From UBA5195 sp034432755 (lineage in GTDB: Bacteria; Chloroflexota; Anaerolineae; Anaerolineales; Villigracilaceae), in the NCBI GenBank assembly GCA_034432755.1, contig DAOUBQ010000091.1, forward strand, positions 4,605 to 68,604: a DNA stretch of 64,000 nt. Reading direction: 5' to 3'. The notes under the pieces were generated by a model. That model was not told the origin of the DNA. It worked only from the letters and a program-made list of their open reading frames with translations, and searched no databases. Shown one piece after another: positions 25,559-34,653 of the stretch (its first letter is position 1; every line of letters begins with the position of its first letter). The translations under genes and the position numbers were made by a program.

Positions 25559-26040
25559 AACAAAAACTGGGTAACATGGGTGTCGTCACCCTTAAGTTAG
25601 AAGAATTGGTTAACTGGAGCCGCGCCAATGCAATGTGGCCGATGTTGTTTGGCTTGGCCTGCTGCGCGATTGAGATGATGTCGGCTCAGGCATCTCATTA
25701 TGATATGAGCCGTTTTGGCATGGAACTCATGCGCGCCAGCCCGCGCCAGAGCGACCTGATGATTGTGGCCGGGCGCGTGACGCGCAAGATGGCCCCGGTT
25801 GTGCGCCGCCTATACGACCAAATGCCCGACCCCAAGTGGGTGATTGCTATGGGTGATTGTGCCTCGTGCGGCGGTGTGTTCAACAATTATGCGGTGGTGC
25901 AGGGCGTGGATGAAGTCGTTCCGGTGGATGTCTATGTGGCAGGCTGCCCGCCTCGCCCCGAAGCGCTGATTCACGGCGTCTTGACCCTGCACGAGAAAGT
26001 GCGCGGCGAAAAATTTACAGATTGGGCAAAAACAGCATGA
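25549..26040 (+). CDS. nuoB: NADH-quinone oxidoreductase subunit B
   Basis: NuoB carries cluster N2, next to the quinone site. The 163 residues contain GLACCAIEMM, MGDCASCGG and VYVAGCPPRPEAL, so all four N2 ligands (two adjacent Cys plus two others) are present. The ATG at 25549 lies inside the end of nuoA after AAAAAAGGAGG. The stop overlaps the nuoC start (ATGA). Confidence 0.97.
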   Translation: MGVEQKLGNMGVVTLKLEELVNWSRANAMWPMLFGLACCAIEMMSAQASHYDMSRFGMELMRASPRQSDLMIVAGRVTRKMAPVVRRLYDQMPDPKWVIAMGDCASCGGVFNNYAVVQGVDEVVPVDVYVAGCPPRPEALIHGVLTLHEKVRGEKFTDWAKTA

Positions 26041-26549
26041 GCGACCTTTTGCACACTTACCACCAACGCTTGCTGGAGGCCTTCGGCGGTTCAACGACAG
26101 AACACGCGGGAGATGTCACGGTGATTCTGCCCGCCGAAAAAATCCTCGAGGCGGCCAGGATGATTCACGATGAATTCGGCTTCGATTACCTGGTCTACGT
26201 CACCGCCGTTGACTACTGGCCGGAGGAAACCCCGCGCTTTCACGTCGCTTATGGCTTTCGCTCGCTGTCACAAAAACTGACTCTTTCTCTGCGCGCTCCG
26301 CTGCCGGGCATCGAGCCGTCTTTGCCGAGCATCGAATCGGTCTACAAAAACGCCAACTGGCAAGAGCGCGAAGTCTACGACATGTTCGGCATCCGCTTCG
26401 AGGGCCACCCCGACCTGCGCCGCATTCTCATGCCTGCCGATTGGGTCGGACACCCGCAGCGCAAAGACTACCCGCTCGGCTACGAAGAACCACAGTATTC
26501 TTTCAACTTTGACGAAATCAAGGCGCGCAAGCCTGCCCCCAAAGAATAG
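26037..26549 (+). CDS. nuoC: NADH-quinone oxidoreductase subunit C
   Basis: The peripheral-arm subunit has 170 residues. DYLVYVTAVDYW, SVYKNANWQEREVYDMFGIRF and HPDLRRILMPADWVGHPQRK are the family signature. It is a separate gene, not fused to nuoD as in E. coli. The ATG at 26037 overlaps the nuoB stop; an alternative five codons earlier is in frame but less likely. nuoD starts three bases after the stop. Confidence 0.95.
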   Translation: MSDLLHTYHQRLLEAFGGSTTEHAGDVTVILPAEKILEAARMIHDEFGFDYLVYVTAVDYWPEETPRFHVAYGFRSLSQKLTLSLRAPLPGIEPSLPSIESVYKNANWQEREVYDMFGIRFEGHPDLRRILMPADWVGHPQRKDYPLGYEEPQYSFNFDEIKARKPAPKE

Positions 26550-26552
26550 GCC

Positions 26553-27782
26553 ATGACCCAGATTCAAGAAGTCACTCTCGACGAAATCCGCCACCTGGTT
26601 TCGGACCGCGCCCTGGCGGGTGAAACCATGCTCCTCAACATGGGGCCGCAGCATCCCTCTACGCATGGCGTTTTGCGCCTGCTGCTGGAACTGGATGGCG
26701 AAACGATTGTCAATTGCATTCCCGATATCGGCTTCCTGCACACCGGCATCGAGAAAAACATGGAAGCCAAGACCTACCAGAAAGCCGAAGTGATGACCGA
26801 CCGCATGGATTACATGAACACGGTCGGCAACAACTTCACCTACTGCCTGGCAATTGAAAAACTGGTTGGGTTGGATGTGCCGCCTCGCGCCCAGGCGATT
26901 CGCGTCATCCTGGCCGAGCTGACCCGCATCCAGTCGCACTTGGTTTGGCTGGGGACAGCGGCTCTGGACGTGGCGGCCATGTCGGTCTTCCTGTACTGCT
27001 TCCGTGAGCGCGAACAGATTCTCGACATTATGGAACTGGTCTCTGGCCAGCGCATGATGACCACCTACATCCGCCCCGGTGGGGTTTGGCGCGATGTGCC
27101 GGTGGAGTTCGAGACGGCGGTGCGCGACTTTCTGAAAATTATCCCCAAACGAATTGATGAATACGAATCGCTATTGAGCAAAAACCCGCTTTTCCTCGAC
27201 CGCACGCTGGGAATTGGCAAAATCTCCGCCGAGGAAGCCATCAACTGGGGTCTCACCGGCGCCACCCTGCGCGCCTCTGGCCCCGATTACGATGTACGCA
27301 AGTTTGCGCCCTATTCCGGCTATGAGCAGTACGATTTCGATGTGCCGACCCGCACCGAGGGCGATGTTTATGCCCGCTACATTCTGCACATCGAAGAAAT
27401 GCGCCAGTCCATCCGCATTATCCAGCAGGCGTTGGACAAAATGCCGCTCGGCCCGGTGCGCTCGAACAACTACAAATTTGTCCCGCCACCACGCTCTGAA
27501 ATTGGCACGAGTATGGAGGCCCTGATTCACCACTTCAAATTGTGGACAGAAGGCTTCAACGCGCCAAAAGCCTCGGTCTATGCCGCCACCGAATCGCCGC
27601 GCGGCGAGTTGGGCTGTTTCCTCGAAGGCGACGGCGGACCCAAGCCTTACCGCGTTCACTTCCGCGCCCCCTCGTTCGATAACTTACAAGTCTTGCCCAA
27701 ACTGGCAAAAGGCCACTTTGTGGCTGACCTGATTGCGATTATCGGCTCGATTGATATTGTGCTGGGCGATATTGACCGGTGA
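26553..27782 (+). CDS. nuoD: NADH-quinone oxidoreductase subunit D
   Basis: NuoD forms the quinone cavity with NuoB. The 409 residues include NMGPQHPSTHGVLRLLLELD, GFLHTGIEKNMEAKTYQKA, and the C-terminal GELGCFLEGDGGPKPYRVHF with IGSIDIVLGDIDR at the end. Key His residues of the QHPSTHG loop are intact. No unusual features apart from the repeat-rich spacer before nuoE. Confidence 0.97.
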   Translation: MTQIQEVTLDEIRHLVSDRALAGETMLLNMGPQHPSTHGVLRLLLELDGETIVNCIPDIGFLHTGIEKNMEAKTYQKAEVMTDRMDYMNTVGNNFTYCLAIEKLVGLDVPPRAQAIRVILAELTRIQSHLVWLGTAALDVAAMSVFLYCFREREQILDIMELVSGQRMMTTYIRPGGVWRDVPVEFETAVRDFLKIIPKRIDEYESLLSKNPLFLDRTLGIGKISAEEAINWGLTGATLRASGPDYDVRKFAPYSGYEQYDFDVPTRTEGDVYARYILHIEEMRQSIRIIQQALDKMPLGPVRSNNYKFVPPPRSEIGTSMEALIHHFKLWTEGFNAPKASVYAATESPRGELGCFLEGDGGPKPYRVHFRAPSFDNLQVLPKLAKGHFVADLIAIIGSIDIVLGDIDR

Positions 27783-27787
27783 TTTGA

Positions 27788-27829
27788 AGTAATCAGTGAA
27801 CAGTAACCAGTAACCAGTTTTCAGTCGGA
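27788..27829. repeat. Tandem 7-bp (AGTNNNC) array between nuoD and nuoE
   Basis: Six heptamers in register: AGTAATC, AGTGAAC, AGTAACC, AGTAACC, AGTTTTC, AGTCGGA. This is the reverse-complement type of the ACTGNNN arrays elsewhere in the window. Confidence 0.85.
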
Positions 27830-27936
27830 GGTCGAGTAGTCCCGCCCGGTTTTCGCGGGACGTATCGAGACCACATGCGCAATTATTTTTTGAAACGTGG
27901 GTTTCGATACGGCGGAACAGCGCCGCCTACGCGACC
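27830..27936. repeat. GGTCGAG...GAGACC elements, two adjacent copies in the nuoD-nuoE spacer
   Basis: The first copy (27830-27872) runs GGTCGAGTAGTCCCGCCCGG to TATCGAGACC with an internal CCCGC/GCGGG stem. The second (27899-27936) runs GGGTTTCGATACGGCGG to CCTACGCGACC, in the opposite sense. An in-frame relative lies at 48048-48095. The spacer from 27783 to 27956 holds no gene. Confidence 0.65.
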
Positions 27937-27956
27937 AACGTAACACCGGAGAATCC

Positions 27957-28445
27957 ATGCTGGCAGAGAAATATCCAAGTGAAATTCAGGCCATTTTTGC
28001 CAAATATCCCGTCAAACGCTCGGCAGTCATGCCGCTGTTATATCTCGCCCAGCGCGAGGCTGGCTACATCCAGAAAGAATCCATGCAGGAAATTGCCGAC
28101 CTGCTCGAACTGGACGTAACCGAAGTGGCGGCCATTGTTGGTTTTTACACCATGTATCACGATGAAAAAGCCGGTAAGTATAGAATGCAGGTCTGCACCG
28201 ACTTGCCCTGCGCCCTGCGCGGCGCGGACAAATTTATGGAAAGCCTGTGCGAAAACCTGGGCATTAAAGTCGGCGAGACCACGCCCGATGGCCTGATTAC
28301 GCTCGAGGAAGTCAAATGCCTGGGCGGCTGCCACCGCGCTCCGCTGTTCCAAATCCAAGAGGGCGATAAAGTCGCCTTTCATGAGAATATGACGGTGGAT
28401 AAGACGATGGAGTTGGTGGAAGCGTTGAGGAATGCACAAGGATAA
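27957..28445 (+). CDS. nuoE: NADH-quinone oxidoreductase subunit E
   Basis: NuoE holds the 2Fe-2S cluster N1a. The 162 residues have QVCTDLPCALRG and VKCLGGCHRAPLFQI, supplying the four Cys ligands. The ATG at 27957 follows ACACCGGAGAATCC and gives the usual N-terminus; the in-frame extension to 27897 is repeat DNA. Its last bases overlap a possible start of the small ORF at 28432. Confidence 0.95.
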   Translation: MLAEKYPSEIQAIFAKYPVKRSAVMPLLYLAQREAGYIQKESMQEIADLLELDVTEVAAIVGFYTMYHDEKAGKYRMQVCTDLPCALRGADKFMESLCENLGIKVGETTPDGLITLEEVKCLGGCHRAPLFQIQEGDKVAFHENMTVDKTMELVEALRNAQG

Positions 28446-28626
28446 CCGTTTTCGTATGAGCAGCCTGAATATTGACGCTCTGGCTGCAGACTGGAAAGCC
28501 AATTTGATTGAAGACAGCCGCATTGAACCGATTCCGGTCGGCGAAAAACAATTCGCTGAGGACCATACAAATATGATTATCGAACTCGCCCGCCGCGAAG
28601 GGCAGATTATTTCACTGGCAGATTAG
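28432..28626 (+). CDS. Small hypothetical protein inside the nuo operon
   Basis: A 64-residue frame, or 56 residues if it starts at ATG 28456 (MSSLNIDALAADWKANLIED), lies between nuoE and nuoF with seven bases to nuoF. It reads as a regular soluble helical peptide (EPIPVGEKQFAEDHTNMIIE), with charge and codon pattern like its neighbours and no low-complexity or repeat character. No known Nuo subunit or family is recognised. Its position suggests a complex I accessory or assembly role, which is inference only. Confidence 0.65.
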   Translation: MHKDNRFRMSSLNIDALAADWKANLIEDSRIEPIPVGEKQFAEDHTNMIIELARREGQIISLAD

Positions 28627-28633
28627 AAACCTT

Positions 28634-29896
28634 ATGACCCATATCCTTCTTCGTCACCGGGACATCCCCGGCCTGAACAATGTCGAAGTCTACAAACAAA
28701 ACGGTGGGTTTCGCGCGCTCGAAAAAGCCGTAACCACCATGCAGCCCAAACAATTGGTGGAAGAAGTCAAAGCCTCCGGCCTGCGCGGGCGCGGCGGGGC
28801 AGGCTTCCCCACCGGCATTAAATGGTCCTTCCTGCCCGATACCATCTGGCCGCATTACGTCGTCTGCAACGCCGATGAATCCGAACCCGGCACCTTCAAA
28901 GACCGCGAAATTATGGAAGGCAACCCCTACCAGTTTCTCGAGGGAGTGGCGCTTGCCTGTTTTGCCGTTGGCGCAACCGAAGGCTACATCTACATTCGCG
29001 GCGAGTACTACCCGATTGCAAAGCAAATCGAAGCCTGCATTGCCGAAATGGAGCGACAGGGCTACCTGGGCGATAAATTGTTCGGCACGGAGACCTCCAT
29101 CCGCCTCAAAACCCATCTCGGCGCGGGCGCTTACATCTGCGGCGAGGAAACCGCCCTGCTCGAATCGCTCGAAGGCAAACGCGGACAGCCTCGCCTGCGC
29201 CCTCCCTTCCCGGCGGTGGTGGGCTTGTATGGCAAACCGACCGTTATCAACAACGTCGAAACGCTCACCAACCTGCCCTACATCGTCGAGCGCGGCGCAG
29301 CAGCCTTCCGCGAATTTGGCACCGAAAAAAGCCCTGGCGTCAAGATTTTCTCGCTTTCCGGCAACGTCGAGCGACCCGGCAACTACGAACTGCCGCTCGG
29401 CACCCCCTTCCGCGAGTTGATTTTCACGCACGGCGGCGGAATCCCCAACGAACGCAAAATCCGCGCCATCATGCCCGCTGGGGCATCCTCGGCCATCATC
29501 CGCGTGGATGACGAGAGTTTTGACCGGGTGATGGACACGCCCATGGACTACGAAAGCGTCCAGGGCGTCGGCTCACTGCTCGGCTCGGCCTCCGTCATCA
29601 TCATTGACGACAGCCACAGCATGGATTGGGTCATCAACAAAACCATAGACTTTTTCAAACACGAATCGTGCGGCAAATGCACCCCCTGCCGCGATGGCAA
29701 CTACTGGATGAAACACCTCACCAGCCGCATTCACAGCGGCAAAGCCAGCGCCGCCGATGTCAAACTGCTCGACAGCGTGGCCGCCCAAGTCTATGGCAAA
29801 TGCCTGTGCGCCCTGGGCGATTTCTCCACGATGGCCGTGCGCTCAGCGATTGAGCGCTTCCCGGAAGATTTTGAGAAAGTAACGGCTCAGTCGTAA
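28634..29896 (+). CDS. nuoF: NADH-quinone oxidoreductase subunit F
   Basis: NuoF oxidises NADH through FMN and carries 4Fe-4S cluster N3. The 420 residues include GLRGRGGAGFPTGIKWSF and VCNADESEPGTFKDRE (FMN and NADH site), GAYICGEETALLESLEGKRG, and the cluster motif ESCGKCTPCRDGNYWM with a distant CLCALGDFS. All ligands are present, so a complete NADH dehydrogenase module is encoded. Confidence 0.97.
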   Translation: MTHILLRHRDIPGLNNVEVYKQNGGFRALEKAVTTMQPKQLVEEVKASGLRGRGGAGFPTGIKWSFLPDTIWPHYVVCNADESEPGTFKDREIMEGNPYQFLEGVALACFAVGATEGYIYIRGEYYPIAKQIEACIAEMERQGYLGDKLFGTETSIRLKTHLGAGAYICGEETALLESLEGKRGQPRLRPPFPAVVGLYGKPTVINNVETLTNLPYIVERGAAAFREFGTEKSPGVKIFSLSGNVERPGNYELPLGTPFRELIFTHGGGIPNERKIRAIMPAGASSAIIRVDDESFDRVMDTPMDYESVQGVGSLLGSASVIIIDDSHSMDWVINKTIDFFKHESCGKCTPCRDGNYWMKHLTSRIHSGKASAADVKLLDSVAAQVYGKCLCALGDFSTMAVRSAIERFPEDFEKVTAQS

Positions 29897-30028
29897 TTCG
29901 GTCTTGTGAATGAGCGGCCAGCCCAGCATGGTTGCCTGGTATTTGGAAAGTATCGAAACGCACGAAAGCAGTCGCTGACCGGAGAACAAGAAACTTCGCG
30001 CTCTTTGCGGTTAATTTTCTGGAGCATT

Positions 30029-32482
30029 ATGGCAAAACTTATCAACCTGAAAATCAACGGAAAACCCGTCAGCGTCCCCGAAGGCACGCTGATTGTCAAC
30101 GCCGCCAAAACGGTCGGAATTGACATCCCCGTCTTTTGCTACCACCCCAAAATGGAACCGGTCGGCATGTGCCGCCAGTGCCTCGTCGAAATTGGCCGCC
30201 CAGTGATTGACCGCGCCACTGGCCAGCCTGTCCTCGATGAAAACGGCCAACCCAAACTGCAATTTGGCCCCAAACTCGAAACCTCCTGCACCACCCCCGT
30301 TTCCGAAGGCATGTTCGTCATCACCGACAGCGAAAAAGCCAAAGCCGGGCAAAAAGAAATCCTCGAACTCCTGCTCACCTCGCACCCGCTCGACTGCCCG
30401 ATTTGTGACAAAGGCGGCGAATGCCCCCTCCAAAACCTGACGATGAAATTCGGCCCCAAAGAGAGCCGCTTCATTTTTGACGAGAAACACCACGGCGAAA
30501 AACACGTCCCCCTCGGCGAACTGATTTTCCTCGACCGCGAGCGCTGCATCCAATGCGCCCGCTGCATTCGCTTTCAAGATGACATCGCCGGCGAACCCGT
30601 CCTCGGCTTCTACCAGCGCGGACGCCACACCGACATCGTCACCTACTCCGACCCCGGCTTCGACTCAATCTTCAGCGGCAACACCACCGACATTTGCCCC
30701 GTCGGCGCCCTCACCACCGCCGATTTTCGCTTTGGCGCCCGCCCCTGGGAACTCAAACAAGCCGCCTCGGTCTGCGCGCAGTGCCCGGTCGGCTGCAACA
30801 TCACCTTCAACGTGCGGCGCGAAGCCAAAGCCGGTGGCAGATACGTCATCAAACGCGCTATGCCGCGCCAAAACGAACAGGTCAACGAGATTTGGATGTG
30901 CGACAAAGGCCGCTTCGCGGGATACCAGTATACGGAATCGGATTCGCGCTTGAAACTTGACCCCGCCGAACTCGACTCGGCACTCAGCCGGGCCGCCGTT
31001 AAACTGGCCGAATCCGCACCCCAGGCGGTTTTCCTGGCTGGCGGACGCCTCAGCAACGAGGATTTCTACACTCTCAAGCAGTTTGCCGCCCAACTCGGCG
31101 CCAAAGCCTACCTCTACACCCAACACGGCGGCGGAGAGTACACCACCGCCTACGGCCTGACGGCCGGCTCGAACCTGGGCGACCTGGGCAAAGGCGATAC
31201 CGTCTTGGTGGTCGCTTCAGACCTGTACAACGAAGCCCCCATTTGGCACCTGCGCCTGAAGGCCGCCGCCAAACGCGGCGCAACCCTCATCGTTGCCAAC
31301 GCCCGCGCCACCAAACTGGATGAATTTGCAAACTTTGTCGTTCGCTACGCCTATGGCGATGAAATCGAGACGGTGAAGGCCCTGCCCAACAAAGAAAAAA
31401 TTGGCGAGACCATTAAAAACGCCAACCACCTGGTCATTTTCTACGGCGCAGATGGCCTCGGCCTGAATGGTACTTCGGCCCTGGCAGAAGCGTGCGCGGA
31501 GCTGCTAACCGGTCAACCGAACAACCGAATAACCGGACAACCCAACACCGGTCTTATCGGCGTCTGGCCCACCCCCAACCAGCAAGGCGCGCTTGAACTG
31601 GGCTTTGCTCCCTGCCCCGATTTGGCTGCCGAACTCAAAGACAAAACCGTCTACATCCTGGCCGCCGACCCCGTCGGAGATGACCCGGCCCTGGCCGAAG
31701 CCCTGAAAACGGCCAAAACCGTTATTGTGCAGGATATTCTCGAAACCGAAACAACCAGGCTGGCCGATGTTATTCTCCCCGCCGCGGCCTACACCGAGCG
31801 CGAAGGGACGTTTACCAGCGGCGAGCGGCGCGTCCAGCGCTATTACCCGGCGGTTCCGGCGCGGCCCGGCACAAAGGCGGATTTTGCCCTGATTGCAGAA
31901 CTCGCCAAAAGGTGCGGAATCAACCTCGAAGGGCGCTCCCCGCTGCTGGTCATGAATCAGATGGCGGCCAGTGAACCCGCCTTTAGCGGAATCACCTACG
32001 CCCGTCTGGCCGAAGTGACCGAGCAATGGCCCATCATCGGGCGCAGTGATTTGTTCTACGGCGGGACAGGCTATGAGAATAAGCAGGGCTTGGGCGTGAC
32101 TCTTTCCCTCCCCCCCAGACGTTCTCCCAGTGAGAGAGGGGTTAGGGGTGAGGGCCTGCGCCCCAAAGAGGACGAACTCCTCGCCGTCCCCATCACCAAA
32201 CTGTACGACAACGGGACAACCGTTGCCCCGGCCAAACTGCTGGCAGCGCACATCGCCCGCTTTAACGGGGTGTTCGTGAATCCGGCCACAGCGGAGAAAT
32301 ATGGCTTGTTAATCGGCGAGCAGGCGGCGGTGAGCCTGAATGGCGTTGAGGTGGCTGCCAAAGTGTTTGTGGATGAATCCATCTCCACCGGCGTCGTCCT
32401 CATCCCGCGCAGTTTCGGAATCCCAATCAAAGAGCCGCTGGCCGTGAAATTAACGGCCCTGGAGAAAGCGCAGGAGGCCTGA
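30029..32482 (+). CDS. nuoG: NADH-quinone oxidoreductase subunit G
   Basis: The large iron-sulfur subunit has 817 residues. The N-terminus has the 2Fe-2S set (CYHPKMEPVGMCRQCLVEI), then HPLDCPICDKGGECPLQ and RCIQCARCIRF for N4/N5 and a further CAQCPVGC. A molybdopterin-like domain without cofactor residues follows. Two repeats sit in frame: an 8-bp array (31507-31546, TGQPNNRITGQPN) and a palindrome (32106-32155, RRSPSERGVRGEG), both in the poorly conserved C-terminal third. ATG at 30029 follows TCTGGAGCATT; an in-frame extension to 29906 would be unlike the family. The 132-base spacer before it holds no gene. Confidence 0.95.
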   Translation: MAKLINLKINGKPVSVPEGTLIVNAAKTVGIDIPVFCYHPKMEPVGMCRQCLVEIGRPVIDRATGQPVLDENGQPKLQFGPKLETSCTTPVSEGMFVITDSEKAKAGQKEILELLLTSHPLDCPICDKGGECPLQNLTMKFGPKESRFIFDEKHHGEKHVPLGELIFLDRERCIQCARCIRFQDDIAGEPVLGFYQRGRHTDIVTYSDPGFDSIFSGNTTDICPVGALTTADFRFGARPWELKQAASVCAQCPVGCNITFNVRREAKAGGRYVIKRAMPRQNEQVNEIWMCDKGRFAGYQYTESDSRLKLDPAELDSALSRAAVKLAESAPQAVFLAGGRLSNEDFYTLKQFAAQLGAKAYLYTQHGGGEYTTAYGLTAGSNLGDLGKGDTVLVVASDLYNEAPIWHLRLKAAAKRGATLIVANARATKLDEFANFVVRYAYGDEIETVKALPNKEKIGETIKNANHLVIFYGADGLGLNGTSALAEACAELLTGQPNNRITGQPNTGLIGVWPTPNQQGALELGFAPCPDLAAELKDKTVYILAADPVGDDPALAEALKTAKTVIVQDILETETTRLADVILPAAAYTEREGTFTSGERRVQRYYPAVPARPGTKADFALIAELAKRCGINLEGRSPLLVMNQMAASEPAFSGITYARLAEVTEQWPIIGRSDLFYGGTGYENKQGLGVTLSLPPRRSPSERGVRGEGLRPKEDELLAVPITKLYDNGTTVAPAKLLAAHIARFNGVFVNPATAEKYGLLIGEQAAVSLNGVEVAAKVFVDESISTGVVLIPRSFGIPIKEPLAVKLTALEKAQEA
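31507..31546. repeat. Tandem 8-bp (AACCGNNN) array inside nuoG
   Basis: Five octamers: AACCGGTC, AACCGAAC, AACCGAAT, AACCGGAC, AACCCAAC, then ACCGG. It is translated as a Gln/Asn-rich loop. Its 40-base length alone is not a multiple of three, so flanking bases must have compensated. Confidence 0.85.
32106..32155. repeat. CCCTCACC/GGTGAGGG palindromic element inside nuoG
   Basis: CCCTCCCCCCCAGACG, TTCTCCCAGTGAGAGA and GGGGTTAGGGGTGAGGGC form imperfect inverted arms. It encodes RRSPSERGVRGEG in the NuoG C-terminal region. Confidence 0.8.
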
Positions 32483-32483
32483 A

Positions 32484-33599
32484 ATGGATGGGTGGCTGGT
32501 TTTGGAATGGCTCATCAAGAGCGTGGTGCTGGTTTTGATTTTGCTGGCTGGCTTCGCTTATCTCACGCTGTTTGAGCGGCGCGTGCTGGCCTTTATGCAG
32601 GTGCGCATTGGGCCAAACCGGGCGGGCTGGCAGGGCATTTTGCAACCAATTGCCGACGCGGTGAAGTTGATTTTCAAAGAGGAACTGACGCCGGGCCAGG
32701 TCTTTCAGCCGCTTTTTACGCTGGCGCCGATTATTACGGTCGTTCCGGCGGTGGTGATTGCGGCGGTGGTGCCGTGGGGGCCAGATGTGGAACTGTTTGG
32801 GCGCATCATTAAACTCTCCGTGGCCGACATCAACCTGGGAACGCTCTACATTGCGGCGGTGGCCTCGATTGCGGTCTATGGGATTGTGCTGGCGGGCTGG
32901 TCCTCGAACAACAAGTACGCCATGCTGGGCGGATTGCGCTCCTCGGCGCAGGTGATTTCGTATGAGTTGAGCCTGGCGCTGTGCTTTGTGCTGGTGACGC
33001 TGATGGCCGGAACCATGCACGCCCGCGAAATTGTGGAGGCGCAGCGTGGGCTGTGGTTTATCGTCTTGCAGCCGGTGGGTGGGGTTATTTTCCTGATTGC
33101 CACGTTGGCCGAAGTCAACCGCGCGCCCTTCGACATGCCCGAAGCCGAACAAGAACTGACTGCCGGCTATCACTCAGAATACGCTGGAATGAAGTTCGCG
33201 CTCTTTTTCATGGCCGAATACATCAAGATGATTGCCATTTCGGCCATTGCGGCCACGCTGTTCTTTGGCGGCTACCGCGAACCCTGGTTTTTGGCTGGCA
33301 CCTGGCTGAGCGTAGATGTGAACTGGTGGCTTGGCCCGATTTATATGTTCGCCAAAGTGCTGGTTCTCTTGTTCTTTATGGTCTGGATTCGCGCCACCCT
33401 GCCGCGCATGCGTTACGACCGGCTGATGGCCTTCGGCTGGAAGGTGATGCTGCCGCTGGCCCTGGCGCTGGTCTTTGTGACGGCGATTGGAATCCTGGCT
33501 GAAATGTTGTGGATAATCCCGATTCTCTCGCTGGCGATTGGGGCTTTATTCGTTTTCCTGGTCAATCGCTCGCTGATGAAGAAGTTGCACAGGAGGTAG
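32484..33599 (+). CDS. nuoH: NADH-quinone oxidoreductase subunit H
   Basis: NuoH closes the quinone channel at the membrane. The 371 residues have eight helices with ERRVLAFMQVRIGPNRAG, LQPIADAVKLIFKEE, the third-loop NRAPFDMPEAEQELTAGYHS and YSSNNKY-type WSSNNKYAMLGGLRS. The conserved charged residues of the E-channel are visible. The start lies one base after the nuoG stop. Confidence 0.96.
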   Translation: MDGWLVLEWLIKSVVLVLILLAGFAYLTLFERRVLAFMQVRIGPNRAGWQGILQPIADAVKLIFKEELTPGQVFQPLFTLAPIITVVPAVVIAAVVPWGPDVELFGRIIKLSVADINLGTLYIAAVASIAVYGIVLAGWSSNNKYAMLGGLRSSAQVISYELSLALCFVLVTLMAGTMHAREIVEAQRGLWFIVLQPVGGVIFLIATLAEVNRAPFDMPEAEQELTAGYHSEYAGMKFALFFMAEYIKMIAISAIAATLFFGGYREPWFLAGTWLSVDVNWWLGPIYMFAKVLVLLFFMVWIRATLPRMRYDRLMAFGWKVMLPLALALVFVTAIGILAEMLWIIPILSLAIGALFVFLVNRSLMKKLHRR

Positions 33600-33603
33600 A
33601 CCG

Positions 33604-34110
33604 ATGATTGTGGAGTTAGCGCGCGGCATGTGGACTACCCTTCGCGCCTTGTTTTTCGAGAAAAAAGTGACGGTGCAATACCCGGAGGAGAAGAAGCCGG
33701 TTAAGCAGCGTTTTCGCGGACGGCATGTTCTCCATCGCTACGAAAACGGCCTGGAGAAGTGTATCGGCTGTTCACTGTGCGCAGCGGCTTGCCCCTCCGA
33801 TGCGATTTTTGTCGAATCGGCGGAAAACACCGACGAGAAGCGTTTTTCGCCCGGTGAGCGCTATGCCAGCACCTACGAAATCAACATGCTGCGCTGTATC
33901 TACTGCGGTTTTTGCGAAGACGCCTGCCCCACCGAAGCGATTACGATGGGCGATAATTACGAACTCTCGTTTACCGACCGGCGCGATGCGATTTACACCA
34001 AAGAGATGTTGATTATGCCGGTTCCCCAAGGCGGCCAGCCCACCCCACAGGTCACGCCGCCCGGTGTTTACACCCGCTCCGTGCCGGAGATGAAAGACCC
34101 GGTGGATTAA
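33604..34110 (+). CDS. nuoI: NADH-quinone oxidoreductase subunit I
   Basis: NuoI holds clusters N6a and N6b. The 168 residues show CIGCSLCAAACPSDAIFVE and CIYCGFCEDACPTEAITMG, eight Cys in classical ferredoxin spacing. A hydrophobic-aromatic N-terminus and a Pro-rich C-terminal extension (PVPQGGQPTPQVTPPGVY) of about 25 residues flank the core. It starts four bases after nuoH. Confidence 0.96.
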   Translation: MIVELARGMWTTLRALFFEKKVTVQYPEEKKPVKQRFRGRHVLHRYENGLEKCIGCSLCAAACPSDAIFVESAENTDEKRFSPGERYASTYEINMLRCIYCGFCEDACPTEAITMGDNYELSFTDRRDAIYTKEMLIMPVPQGGQPTPQVTPPGVYTRSVPEMKDPVD

Positions 34111-34112
34111 AT

Positions 34113-34649
34113 ATGTCCCTCGAACTGATTCTCTTCTTCATCCTGGCGGCGATTGCGATTGCGACTGCGTTGGGCATGTTGCTCAGCCGCAGTGCGGTCT
34201 ATGCCGCCCTCTACCTGGTGGTCAACTTCGTTTCAGTGGCAATTTTCTACCTGCTGCTCGATGCGCCGTTCATTGCCTTGTCTCAGGTGGCGGTATATGC
34301 CGGCGCGATTATGGTCTTGTTCCTGTTCGTCATCATGCTAATTGGGCTGGAAAACCTGGCCGGAGAGTTGAACTGGCGGCAACTGGCCTGGCCGCTGGCG
34401 ATGGGCGCAATCCTGCTGGTGGAGGGAGTGTTCCTGGTCCTCCAGCGCGTCGGGCGCGAGGTCTACATCGGTCAGACCGGAACGCAACTCTCCGACCCCT
34501 CGCTGATGGCAAAAGTCCTGTTCACCGATTATGTTTTGCCGTTTCAGATTACGGCGGTTCTGCTGCTGGTTGCCATGATTGGCGCGATTGTGATGAGCAA
34601 GCGCGAGAAACCCGCCAGCGAACCCCCCATGCAGCGCAAGGAGGCCTGA
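34113..34649 (+). CDS. nuoJ: NADH-quinone oxidoreductase subunit J
   Basis: The 178-residue membrane protein has five helices. The helix 3 segment AIMVLFLFVIMLIGLE, which contains the pi-bulge and a conserved glutamate, is typical of NuoJ. The cytoplasmic C-terminus ends KREKPASEPPMQRKEA. It begins two bases after the nuoI stop; nuoK follows after a GGAGGCC ribosome-binding site. Confidence 0.94.
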   Translation: MSLELILFFILAAIAIATALGMLLSRSAVYAALYLVVNFVSVAIFYLLLDAPFIALSQVAVYAGAIMVLFLFVIMLIGLENLAGELNWRQLAWPLAMGAILLVEGVFLVLQRVGREVYIGQTGTQLSDPSLMAKVLFTDYVLPFQITAVLLLVAMIGAIVMSKREKPASEPPMQRKEA

Positions 34650-34653
34650 GCCG

